Below are positions 6,512 through 13,724 of a stretch of 14,456 nucleotides of DNA, in pieces. A program made the position numbers and the translations under genes. Positions within the stretch are counted from its first letter, which is position 1, and each line of letters starts with the position of its first letter. Below the pieces are notes generated by a model. The model had not been told where the DNA came from, ran no database searches, and saw only the letters and a list, made by a program, of their open reading frames with translations. Source of the stretch: Gemmatimonas phototrophica (GTDB lineage: Bacteria; Gemmatimonadota; Gemmatimonadetes; Longimicrobiales; Gaopeijiaceae); the NCBI GenBank assembly GCA_945876015.1, contig CAMCNM010000019.1, positions 1-14,456 on the forward strand. Direction: 5' to 3'.

Positions 6512-7747
6512 TCAAAGCCCGGTGAATCCCTTCAAGTTCGGATTGGTATCCATCTCGACCTTGGCGATGGGCATACAGAGGGCCCGTCCCTTCATTTGGG
6601 TGTCCACACCCTGTGTATACCACCGGCTCAAGTCGAAGAATCGGCGCCCCTCCAACCATAGCGTCGCACCGCGCTCATAGATGAGCGTCTTCCACGCATC
6701 CGCCTCGGTCGCAGGCGTCTCGAGCGGCGCCATGTTGTAGACGGCGCGATTGGCGTTCATCAGGGTCGTCGCCCCACCGATGTCCTTGTTTCGGAGCGCA
6801 GCCTCCGCCCGAAGCAGGAGCATCCCCCTACCCGAGACGATGTCGACATCGTCGTTCGTGCTTTGGTATTTCCCTTGCGCAATCGCCGGCCACCGCCCGT
6901 CACGCGTCACGATCTGCCCGCCCTTGGCATCCTTCTGAACCACAAAGACGACGCGCGGATCAGTCGTCGAGAGCCACGGCGTATTCGCCAGGGTCGCGTA
7001 CCACTGACGCCATGTGTAGAACCAGTAGAAATTTTCCTCCCGGGCGGTGTTCGACGAGAACAGGGCCTGGTACTTGAAACCCGCCGGCACCAGCGCGGCG
7101 TCCACGACCGCACCGGCCCAGTTCCCCTGCCACGCCTTCACCTCGGCTCGACCTGCCAGTGCCGCCGTATAGATGTTCGCGGCCGAAGCTCCGGCGGCCT
7201 GTGCGGTCGCCATCGCTTCGGTAAACTCCTGCTCCGCTCGCTTGAAGTGTTCAGTACGAGCTTGGGCCTTGCCCCCGTCGATTACGGCATAGCAAACGTT
7301 CTCACCTAGAAATCGGTTCGAGAAGCCCGCAAACAGCTTCGCGCGAGCCACGAGGGCACTCTTCGCGAAGTCAGCAGCGGGCAAGTTGCTCTTCATTCGC
7401 TCGACACCGTTCTCCGCCACCCAGCGAGCCTTGTGCATGGCGGTCCACCACGGATTGATCTGTGCCGGCTCAAAGACACCGATGCTCCAGGTCTCCACAG
7501 TGGGGCCGGCAGTCTGCTGCTCGAAGCTCATCTCCGAGATCGATCGAGCCACAGCCATCGCCTGTGAGAAGTCACCGGAAACTCCAGCCACCAGAGCCGC
7601 GAATACGGTGGGGCTCTCGAGCGTTGCATCTTCGATCAGGCCAGGGTTCTGCACCGTGAGCAGATCGCCACATCCCGTTGACGCCACCAGCGCAGCCACC
7701 ACGCCGACCGAGAGCGTCGCTCTTTTCATCTTCATGTATGTCTTCAT
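6512..7747 (-). CDS. SusD/RagB-family outer-membrane lipoprotein
   Basis: 411 residues. The SusD-type partner of the adjacent SusC transporter: a surface lipoprotein that captures the substrate and hands it to the TonB-dependent channel. The N-terminus (MKTYMKMKRA then a hydrophobic stretch) leads to a lipobox-like VASTGC with Cys26, followed by GDLLTVQNPG, close to the opening of many SusD-like proteins from Gemmatimonadota and Bacteroidota. The C-terminal part keeps the family ending pattern: LIYERGATLWLEGRRFFDLSRW at about 370-390 is the standard ERxxExxxEGxRFFDLxRW-type signature. The length is at the short end for the family. The gene follows SusC by 18 nt and has AGGAGG 6 nt before its ATG, which decides this start. 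No cognate enzyme is nearby, so the ligand cannot be named. Confidence 0.9.
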   Translation of the reverse strand: MKTYMKMKRATLSVGVVAALVASTGCGDLLTVQNPGLIEDATLESPTVFAALVAGVSGDFSQAMAVARSISEMSFEQQTAGPTVETWSIGVFEPAQINPWWTAMHKARWVAENGVERMKSNLPAADFAKSALVARAKLFAGFSNRFLGENVCYAVIDGGKAQARTEHFKRAEQEFTEAMATAQAAGASAANIYTAALAGRAEVKAWQGNWAGAVVDAALVPAGFKYQALFSSNTAREENFYWFYTWRQWYATLANTPWLSTTDPRVVFVVQKDAKGGQIVTRDGRWPAIAQGKYQSTNDDVDIVSGRGMLLLRAEAALRNKDIGGATTLMNANRAVYNMAPLETPATEADAWKTLIYERGATLWLEGRRFFDLSRWYTQGVDTQMKGRALCMPIAKVEMDTNPNLKGFTGL

Positions 7748-7765
7748 GCTAAGCCTCCTAATCGG

Positions 7766-10714
7766 TTAGAAGCGGATGCTCAAGGATGCCGTGTACGTCG
7801 TGTACGGCGGCAGTTGGTTGTAGTCCCTACCTGCCGGGAGCGTGGAGGCATTATTCAGGGCCTCGGGGTCGGTACCCCAGTAGTCGGTGCGCTTGAAGAG
7901 ATTGACCCCGGCGAAGTTGAGCGTCGCGGCCTGGGTACCCGGGATCAGGCCATCGGGCAGATCATAGCTCAACGTGACCGTGCGCAGCTTGAAGAAGTCG
8001 ATGTTCTCCATCCAGAGCTCGAGCCGCTGCTCGGTCGGGACCACCGTGCACTTTATCCTCAGCAGGGCAGGGATGGTCGCCCAAGCCGAACCGTCGCCCG
8101 CCTGATTCTTGCGCTGTGCCTGCTGCGCGGCGTAGCAGGGTCCGAACATGTCTCGCTGCGCCGTGAGTCGGGAGGTCTGGTTGATTACGGTTCCGCCCAG
8201 CTGGAACTCACCGACCGCTCCCAGGCGAAGGCTGCTGTTCAGGAGTCCGACGTTGCTTCGGAGGTTTATGGTGCGATCCGCCCAAGCCGCTCCGATGAAT
8301 ACGTCCTTTTCGATGATCGGGGCCGCGAACTCATCCGGGTTCGTGACCTTCCACCCGAAGTAGCTCGGCACAGGGTAGCCTTCGCGCACCTGGACCCCCT
8401 CGGCGTTCAGCGAGATGACTCTGCCCCCGAGATCAACGGCTTTGGGCTTTGATACGCTGTAGCTCCCTCCCACGTCCCAATTGAACCACGCCCCCCTGAT
8501 GACCCCGGCGTCCACCGTGACCTCGAACCCATTGTTCTCCAATGTTCCGATGTTGGAGAGCTGAGCTGCACTGAAGCCCAGGCTCGGAATCGGAGTGACG
8601 GGAACAAGGGCGTCCAGCGTGCGCTGGCGGAATACGTTCACCTCCGTCGTGACGCGTCCCTGGAAGAGGGCCGCATCGAAGCCCACCTCGTACTCCCGAG
8701 TGCGCTCCGGACCGAGGTTCGGATCCCCGACCGTGGACGGCGTGAACGCGGGCTTCCCCTCGTCAGCCGCGATGGGAGCCCAGCTCCGGACCGCGTCGAA
8801 CGCCCCGGGGGCCTTGCCGGCCTCTCCCACGGCCGCCCGAAGCTTGAAGCTCTCGGCCCACTCCGGCCAGAAATCCATGTCCGAAAGGATGTACGACGCG
8901 CTCAGCTTGGGATACACCTGCATTCCATAGCTGTCGCCGAACGTGCTGTTGCCGTCCATCCGCATCCCTGCAGTCACGAACAGACGGTCCTTGTAGCCGA
9001 TCATCTGCTGGACGTAGTACCCGGCATTGATCACGCGGCGCCTGTCGTCATTCACGATGTTTCGCACTGCGCCGTAGGTCAGCGTGGGCACCTCGACCGG
9101 CGCCGGGAAATCCTGACTCTTGAACTGGACTCGCTTATCGACGTCCTGGGCCGCCTGGAACCCCCCTGAGGTCGCGGAGGTGATGTCCCCGCCACGGAAG
9201 CTCATTTTGTAGTTCGCGCCGTAATCGAACGACGCGGTCCAATGGCTCCATTCGACCTCGACATAATCGCCGAGAGGGGTATTCCAGTGACCAACCGGCG
9301 AATAGCTGGACGCCGTGTTCTGGTTTACATCATACCCGACGGCGACGCGCTGATCGAAGTGCTCGCCCAGCTTGTGCTGGAGCGTCAACCCCGTCGTCGC
9401 CTGCTTCCTCTTGTCGAACGACTGCTGCTTGAAAGCCAAGCCAGTAGCCGGCTTGCCATCCAGGAAGATCGCGCCCTGCGGTCCACGGGTCATCGACATC
9501 GACCATGAGGTGGTACCCGTCGCCCCCTCCGGAACCCATCTGATCGTCCCGCCGTTCACGCTCGTGGTCCATTGCGCGCTCAGCGAGGGCAGGATCTGGA
9601 CTGTGAAGTTCGCGCGGACCCCGCCGTCACTCGCGTATCCGACCTGATCCACGTCGACCATCGAGCCATCGAACGGGCTGTCCTCATACCGGTAATTCGT
9701 GCTGACGGCGTACGTGAAGCCCGCGGTGCCGCCCGTCACGCCCAGGTTGTATCGCTGGACTTTACCGAGCTTCATCCAGTCTCCGTCCGCTGGACAAGTC
9801 ACATCCGAGAACACGACCCCTTTCGAGGTGACGCGGTCGATGCACTGGTTGTAGCCCAAACCATCGATGTTACCCGTGCTGGCCGAGGGACCGACATGAC
9901 CCATCGTGTGCGCGCCACCAGTCATCTCGGCGCTCCACTGGGGGGCCCCCGTGGCTCCCCGCTTCGTGAAGATCTGGATCACCCCGCCGGATGCTTCGGT
10001 CCCGTAAAGCGTCGTGGCCGCCGGCCCCCGCACGACCTCGACCCGCTCGATGTCCTGGGGGCGGATATTGCTGAGCGGGTCGTACTGCTGACTGGCCGAG
10101 GTGGGAGAGGTGTTCGCCGCGCCGGAGAAGATGCGCACCCCGTCGACATAGATGAGCGGATGGTCGCTGACACTGATGCTGTTGGAACCGCGCAGGGTGA
10201 TCCGCCCCGCCGCGCCCGGTTGCGGGGAGCCCACCGACATCGTGAGACCCGCTGCCCGGCCCCCCAGCGCCGCTCCAAGGTCCCCACGCGCCATCGACGA
10301 CAGATCGCTGCCACCAAGTCTGGACACTGCCGCGCCGACCTCGCGTTGGCGACCTCCGCCGGCGACCCCGGTGACGACGATCTCGTCCAGCCCGAGAGCT
10401 TCCTCCGTGAGCGTGAAGTCCTGCACCACGGTCGCGCCCGCGGTCACCGTCACCTGCGCGGTCACGGTCTTGTAGCCGATCCGCTGCGCGTTGACCGTGT
10501 GCGACCCGACCGGAACGGTGAGAAGAAGGTAACGCCCACTCTGTTGGGTTAGAGCCCCGAGTCCCGTTCCTGGGATCGACACCTGGACCGAGGCAATGGG
10601 TTGGCCGGTTGACTGATCGACGATCCGCCCCGTGACCTGTTGCGCCGACAAACTCGGCGGTGCCAGCAGCAAAGCGGCGATGAGAACACCTCCAAGACGA
10701 TGCTTGGTGCGCAT
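7766..10714 (-). CDS. SusC/RagA-type TonB-dependent outer-membrane transporter
   Basis: 982 residues from the chosen ATG. A classical signal peptide (MRTKHRLGG, then a hydrophobic core) is likely cleaved after SLSA at residue 24. A carboxypeptidase-regulatory-like domain spans about 26-103 (VTGRIVDQSTGQPIASVQV). A TonB-box-like LDEIVVTG lies at 109-116. The plug domain spans about 125-253, with ITLRGSNSI, PLIYVDGVRI and IERVEVVRGPAATTLYG. The remaining 700 or so residues form the beta barrel, ending in TASLSIRF with a terminal Phe typical for BAM-assembled proteins. The protein imports a ligand across the outer membrane using TonB energy. The frame stays open to a TTG at 10954, but that would start upstream of the signal peptide and overlap the promoter, so the ATG at 10714 after GGGGGAG is chosen. 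SusD follows 18 nt downstream. Confidence 0.95.
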   Translation of the reverse strand: MRTKHRLGGVLIAALLLAPPSLSAQQVTGRIVDQSTGQPIASVQVSIPGTGLGALTQQSGRYLLLTVPVGSHTVNAQRIGYKTVTAQVTVTAGATVVQDFTLTEEALGLDEIVVTGVAGGGRQREVGAAVSRLGGSDLSSMARGDLGAALGGRAAGLTMSVGSPQPGAAGRITLRGSNSISVSDHPLIYVDGVRIFSGAANTSPTSASQQYDPLSNIRPQDIERVEVVRGPAATTLYGTEASGGVIQIFTKRGATGAPQWSAEMTGGAHTMGHVGPSASTGNIDGLGYNQCIDRVTSKGVVFSDVTCPADGDWMKLGKVQRYNLGVTGGTAGFTYAVSTNYRYEDSPFDGSMVDVDQVGYASDGGVRANFTVQILPSLSAQWTTSVNGGTIRWVPEGATGTTSWSMSMTRGPQGAIFLDGKPATGLAFKQQSFDKRKQATTGLTLQHKLGEHFDQRVAVGYDVNQNTASSYSPVGHWNTPLGDYVEVEWSHWTASFDYGANYKMSFRGGDITSATSGGFQAAQDVDKRVQFKSQDFPAPVEVPTLTYGAVRNIVNDDRRRVINAGYYVQQMIGYKDRLFVTAGMRMDGNSTFGDSYGMQVYPKLSASYILSDMDFWPEWAESFKLRAAVGEAGKAPGAFDAVRSWAPIAADEGKPAFTPSTVGDPNLGPERTREYEVGFDAALFQGRVTTEVNVFRQRTLDALVPVTPIPSLGFSAAQLSNIGTLENNGFEVTVDAGVIRGAWFNWDVGGSYSVSKPKAVDLGGRVISLNAEGVQVREGYPVPSYFGWKVTNPDEFAAPIIEKDVFIGAAWADRTINLRSNVGLLNSSLRLGAVGEFQLGGTVINQTSRLTAQRDMFGPCYAAQQAQRKNQAGDGSAWATIPALLRIKCTVVPTEQRLELWMENIDFFKLRTVTLSYDLPDGLIPGTQAATLNFAGVNLFKRTDYWGTDPEALNNASTLPAGRDYNQLPPYTTYTASLSIRF

Positions 10715-10742
10715 GGCTCCCCCGTGGTTTGCGATGGCCTGC
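10712..10742 (-). repeat. 31-nt shared translation leader, copy in front of SusC
   Basis: The last 28 nt of the SusC 5' leader plus its ATG match 6373-6403 in front of DUF1552 copy 2 at 30 of 31 positions. Identity stops sharply on both sides: coding sequences diverge right after the ATG and the upstream sequences are unrelated. The ribosome binding site is GGGGGAG at 10723-10717, unusually close to the ATG (2 nt between). Confidence 0.85.
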
Positions 10743-10749
10743 AGCCCGC

Positions 10750-10878
10750 CGGTCGAGGAGACCGCGAGTTGTCGAGCAAAGGCGAATAGCACTTTTATCG
10801 TGTATATCGTGCAGGGGAAGGAGGAGACTTCCCCGGAATTGCCTTTGCCAAGAGTCATGGTCCGGGTGGCCCCAGACC
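10750..10878 (-). promoter_or_regulatory. Hairpin-rich 5' leader of susCD
   Basis: Three compact hairpins can form in the transcript. The first is GGTCTGGG / CCCGGACC with loop GCCA (10878-10859, one G-U pair). The second is GGGGAAG / CTTCCCC with loop TCTCCTC (10834-10814). The third is CGGTC / GACCG with loop TCCTC (10764-10750). The 3' arm of the second, CUUCCCC, can also pair with the ribosome binding site GGGGGAG at 10723-10717 (six Watson-Crick pairs and one G-U). That is mutually exclusive with its own hairpin, so translation control is possible. It matches no riboswitch class I recognise. Confidence 0.4.
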
Positions 10879-10902
10879 TGTATTTCTCGAGCGTCACCGA
10901 GG

Positions 10903-10932
10903 AGGATATGGCGCGTCCCGGCACGGTGTCAA
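10903..10932 (-). promoter_or_regulatory. Sigma70-like promoter for susCD
   Basis: A perfect -35 box TTGACA (10932-10927) is followed after 18 bp by TATCCT (10908-10903), matching the -10 consensus at four of six positions. The start of transcription would be near 10896, giving a leader of about 180 nt. It lies in the 259-nt gap between the MsrB stop and the SusC start, and makes susCD a separate transcription unit from the msrAB block. Confidence 0.6.
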
Positions 10933-10973
10933 GCCAGGGACTCCGCCGCTCCAAAGAATGCGGCGCCGCTCCG

Positions 10974-11483
10974 TTATGTCCTCAGCGCGGGCAGTGATTC
11001 GGCGGACGAGACGAACAAGAGCGCCACCCCGTTGTTGCAGTGGCGCAGTCCGGTGGGGGGAGGGCTGTCGTCGAAACGGTGCCCCTGATGGCCCCCGCAG
11101 CGGATGCAGTGGTACTCGGTGCGGACCTCGCCCGTGCTGAGGTCCGGCTTCAACCCGAGTCGTCCCGCTATGGGCTGCCAGAAGCTCGGCCAACCGGTGC
11201 CGCTTTCGTACTTCGTCTCCGACGAGAAAAGCGGGATGAAGCACGCCGCACAGATGAAGGTTCCGGCGCGGTGCTCGTCGTTCAGCGGGCTCGAGCCCGG
11301 CACCTCCGTTCCCGCGTTGAAGAGGACCGAGAACGCCGCAGGCGAGAGCAGCTTCTGCCACTCGGATCTCGACTTGTACAGCTCGGGCCTTTCGCCCTCC
11401 GGCTCGGTTGGCTCCGAGCAGCTCAGCGATGGCATGACGGCAAGACCGAGAAGGCTACCCAGAAGGCGCCTGCGCGTGATCAT
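10974..11483 (-). CDS. msrB: Exported peptide-methionine (R)-S-oxide reductase MsrB
   Basis: 169 residues. MsrB reduces the R epimer of methionine sulfoxide in proteins. The N-terminus MITRRRLLGS plus a hydrophobic stretch ending in SLSC (Cys22) suggests export and perhaps lipid anchoring, although the lipobox is poor. Zinc ligands are visible as C78xxC81 (CAAC) and C126xxC129 (CIRC). The family substrate motif GTGWPSFWQP is at 95-104, and the catalytic cysteine is Cys149 in RHCNNGVALLF, corresponding to the usual RYCINSASLRF. Apart from the zinc pairs and Cys22 no other cysteine exists, so no resolving cysteine is evident. Its ATG overlaps the TGA of msrA (ATGA), so the two are translationally coupled and should together repair both sulfoxide epimers in the cell envelope. 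Confidence 0.93.
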   Translation of the reverse strand: MITRRRLLGSLLGLAVMPSLSCSEPTEPEGERPELYKSRSEWQKLLSPAAFSVLFNAGTEVPGSSPLNDEHRAGTFICAACFIPLFSSETKYESGTGWPSFWQPIAGRLGLKPDLSTGEVRTEYHCIRCGGHQGHRFDDSPPPTGLRHCNNGVALLFVSSAESLPALRT

Positions 11484-12160
11484 CGGGTCCGATAGAGCTC
11501 GGGGAAGAACCGCTCCAGCAGGGCGAGCCGGGGCAAATCAAAGGTCACGATGTAGGGCTCCGTAAGGTGATTGGCGAGGTAGTCCTGATGATCGTCTTCC
11601 GCGCGATAGAACGCCACCAGCGGGTCAACCCGCGTGGCGATCCGGCGGGGGAAGAGCCGGGTGGCCTCGAGCTGGGTGATGTAGGCGAGAGCCACCGTCC
11701 GCTGCTGGTCGTTCGCGTAGAAGATGTTGGAGCGGTAATGGGGCCCGTCATCCGGATACTGGCCGTCGACCTGGGTCGGATCGTGCGCGACCGAGAAGAA
11801 GACGCGCAGGATCTGCCCGTAGGTGATCTGCGCCGGATCGAACGTGATGCTCACCGATTCGGCGTGGCCGGTGGTGCCGGTGGTGATCAGGTCGTAGCGA
11901 GCCGTCTCCGCCGCACCGCCCGAATATCCGGAGACGACATCCTTGATGCCCTTCACGTGCTCGAACACGGCCTCGACGCCCCAGAAGCATCCCCCGGACA
12001 GGACGACCGTCTGGAGAGCGCCATCGGCCGCCGTCGGCATGTCCAGAGCGGCGGGAGGGAGGGGCTCCTCGAGCCGCGACCCGGGTGTGGTCGATTCGCA
12101 TCCCACGCCGACCGCGACCAGGAGCAGCGGCCACGCAAAGTATCGGAGCGGTCCTCGCAT
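11480..12160 (-). CDS. msrA: Lipoprotein-type peptide-methionine (S)-S-oxide reductase MsrA
   Basis: 226 residues from the ATG at 12160. MsrA reduces the S epimer of methionine sulfoxide. The N-terminus MRGPLRYFAW plus LLLVAVGVGC gives a good lipobox with Cys21, then a linker to about 50. The catalytic motif GCFWG is at 57-61 (Cys58). Further family motifs are GYSGG, GHAESVSITFDP, HDPTQVDGQ, YRSNIFY and AEDDHQDYL (normally AEDYHQDYL). No cysteine occurs after Cys58, so the C-terminal resolving cysteines of most MsrA proteins are missing. An alternative GTG start at 12172 adds four residues, but it overlaps the upstream stop and lacks a ribosome binding site, whereas GGGGAG lies 4 nt before the ATG. 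It is coupled to msrB by a 4-nt overlap. Confidence 0.93.
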   Translation of the reverse strand: MRGPLRYFAWPLLLVAVGVGCESTTPGSRLEEPLPPAALDMPTAADGALQTVVLSGGCFWGVEAVFEHVKGIKDVVSGYSGGAAETARYDLITTGTTGHAESVSITFDPAQITYGQILRVFFSVAHDPTQVDGQYPDDGPHYRSNIFYANDQQRTVALAYITQLEATRLFPRRIATRVDPLVAFYRAEDDHQDYLANHLTEPYIVTFDLPRLALLERFFPELYRTR

Positions 12161-12171
12161 GATTCTCCCCA

Positions 12172-12996
12172 CTACGGATCGATCGTGAGCTCGAGCTTCG
12201 CATACCAGGTGCCCTCGTCAATCGGCTGAGGGCGTTTCAGGCCGCCACTCACCGACCAGACGGTGCCACCGGCCCGGGCGATGCGGATCACGGGCCCGAG
12301 GTAGATCGCCCGGTACTCGTTCCCCACTAACAGGTCCCCGTCGTCCGTCTGTGCCTGCCAGACGAATTCGGCTCCCAGGGCGACGGATCTCCCGTTGGCC
12401 GCCACCGACACCATGCGGGTGACACGCCCGCGGCCCCACAGCACGTCGGCCCCCCAGCTGTAGGAGGCGACGCCCTGGAGCCCCCAGGCGTCGTCGCCCG
12501 AGAGATCCACCTGCAGCGAGGTGTTGAGTCCACCGTCATCCCCGCCGAAGACGTCATCCGCGATGGCTGCCGCCATCGTACTGGTGGGAACCGTCGTCTT
12601 CAGAGCCGAGGGCCCGCTGACGCGCGACATCATCATGGTGGGTGCGCCCGCCCCCACCGTGGTCGTGCTCGATCTCCCCCATCCGAGCTTGCCCATGATG
12701 GAGCCCCATGGGCGGCCGTAGCGAACCGCCACGGCCGGCGCGAACCCGACGCTGTTGTCCCCATCGACACGCGCAACGTAGGCGCCCAGACTGACCACCG
12801 GCTGGAGGCCGCTCTCACGGCCGAAGCGCACGGCTGGCTCGGTGAAGACCATGTAGATCCCGTCGCCCGCCGCGTCCAGCGCGCTCGACAAGGACAGGTC
12901 CTGCGCGGCCGCGTCGGACGTGCCGGCGCTCAGGACCACAGCCGCGAAAGCCACCCGGACGCCGGGAAGAGCGCGAAGGACGTCACCGACTTTCAA
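12172..12996 (-). CDS. Unrecognised exported beta-rich protein
   Basis: 274 residues; I do not recognise a family. The start is a TTG with GGTGGGG upstream, lying inside the 3' end of the plug-protein gene (14-nt overlap). A signal peptide is clear: basic residues to Arg14, a hydrophobic core AFAAVVLSAG, and likely cleavage after SDAAA near residue 31. The mature part alternates polar and hydrophobic or aromatic residues, with frequent glycine (VVSLGAYVARV, WGLQGVASYSWG, AIYLGPVIRIA), which suggests a beta sandwich or a small outer-membrane barrel. It does not end in Phe. It contains a Met triplet at codons 12636-12628 in a low-complexity loop rich in Thr, Met and Ser. It lies directly upstream of msrA, and its TAG ends 11 nt before the msrA ATG, so it is part of the same transcript. 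Confidence 0.8.
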   Translation of the reverse strand: MKVGDVLRALPGVRVAFAAVVLSAGTSDAAAQDLSLSSALDAAGDGIYMVFTEPAVRFGRESGLQPVVSLGAYVARVDGDNSVGFAPAVAVRYGRPWGSIMGKLGWGRSSTTTVGAGAPTMMMSRVSGPSALKTTVPTSTMAAAIADDVFGGDDGGLNTSLQVDLSGDDAWGLQGVASYSWGADVLWGRGRVTRMVSVAANGRSVALGAEFVWQAQTDDGDLLVGNEYRAIYLGPVIRIARAGGTVWSVSGGLKRPQPIDEGTWYAKLELTIDP

Positions 12997-13711
12997 CGGG
13001 GCCCCACCTGGTCTCGATGATTATGGCACCGTTCGGAGATCCCTGGATGAAGGCCGCCGCGGGGCCGCGGAGGACGCGTATGCGCCTCACGTGATCGGCG
13101 GGAATCCTGCCCAGCGCGTCCATCACTTCATTCAATGTGCCAGCCATGCGGATGCCGTCCAGCAAGACGATTGGCTCGCTGGTGAGGACGATCGAGTTGA
13201 CACCCCGCAAGCGGATCGGACCATCGCTCGTCTTGCCGAGGCCCCCAACCCGCAACGCGCCCGGAATCTGTTGTGCCACGAGATCGAACGCGTTCCTGAG
13301 GCCACGAACGGACTCCGTGGACCGGCGAGTGGGAGGCACGGAGACGAGTATCCCGTCCAACTCGACCCAGGGGAGCTCGATATGCATGAAGAGCAGCTCC
13401 TCGGCCGTCATTTCAACCGCGTCCAGGACCGCTGGATACCCATCCGCTTCCACCCTGACCGTGAAGGCCCCGATCGGGACGTCCGGAAACTCGAAGGTGC
13501 CAGCCTCGCTCGTCAGGGTCTCCATCCGCTCCCCCACCAAGGTCACACGGGCAGACGGGATCACCGCCCCGGTCATCGCATCGGCGACCAGACCCCGCAG
13601 GGCAGCTCGCTCCTGACCCGTTGCCCGCGTGGGCTGGAGCAAGGATGCGAGGAGGGCCAACCAGGAGATCGCAGGGATCAGGAGCGAGATGCGGCGTGTC
13701 GAGGTGGACAT
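12983..13711 (-). CDS. Carboxypeptidase-regulatory plus TonB-plug protein without barrel
   Basis: 242 residues. A signal peptide covers about 1-31 (MSTSTRRISL, hydrophobic core, TRATGQ). A carboxypeptidase-regulatory-like domain spans about 36-113 (LRGLVADAMTGAVIPSARV, then ADGYPAVL). A TonB-dependent-receptor plug domain spans about 137-238, with IRLRGVNSI, PIVLLDGIRM and IRVLRGPAAAFIQG ending in GAIIIETRWG. The protein stops exactly where the barrel of a SusC-type receptor would begin, and nothing downstream in any frame resembles the missing barrel, so it looks like a deliberate short form. Such proteins may act as periplasmic or outer-membrane adaptors or as partners of full receptors; the role is unknown. 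The start chosen has AGGAAG shortly before the ATG and lies 13 nt after the NHL gene stop. A longer frame to 13867 would overlap that gene and is rejected. Confidence 0.85.
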   Translation of the reverse strand: MSTSTRRISLLIPAISWLALLASLLQPTRATGQERAALRGLVADAMTGAVIPSARVTLVGERMETLTSEAGTFEFPDVPIGAFTVRVEADGYPAVLDAVEMTAEELLFMHIELPWVELDGILVSVPPTRRSTESVRGLRNAFDLVAQQIPGALRVGGLGKTSDGPIRLRGVNSIVLTSEPIVLLDGIRMAGTLNEVMDALGRIPADHVRRIRVLRGPAAAFIQGSPNGAIIIETRWGPVESR

Positions 13712-13724
13712 GAGCTTCCTGCGA

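Noticed and set aside
9572..10552. Plus-strand open frame antisense to SusC
   Set aside because: Arg-rich shadow of the SusC plug and barrel region with no domain signature.
10715..10954. 80-residue N-terminal extension of SusC from a TTG at 10954
   Set aside because: It would place the signal peptide at residue 81 and overlap the TTGACA promoter. The ATG at 10714 has a ribosome site and a perfect signal peptide.
10944..10965. CGCCGC / GCGGCG hairpin after msrB as a terminator
   Set aside because: Six-pair stem with a 10-nt loop and no following U tract, in GC-rich sequence where such pairs are common.
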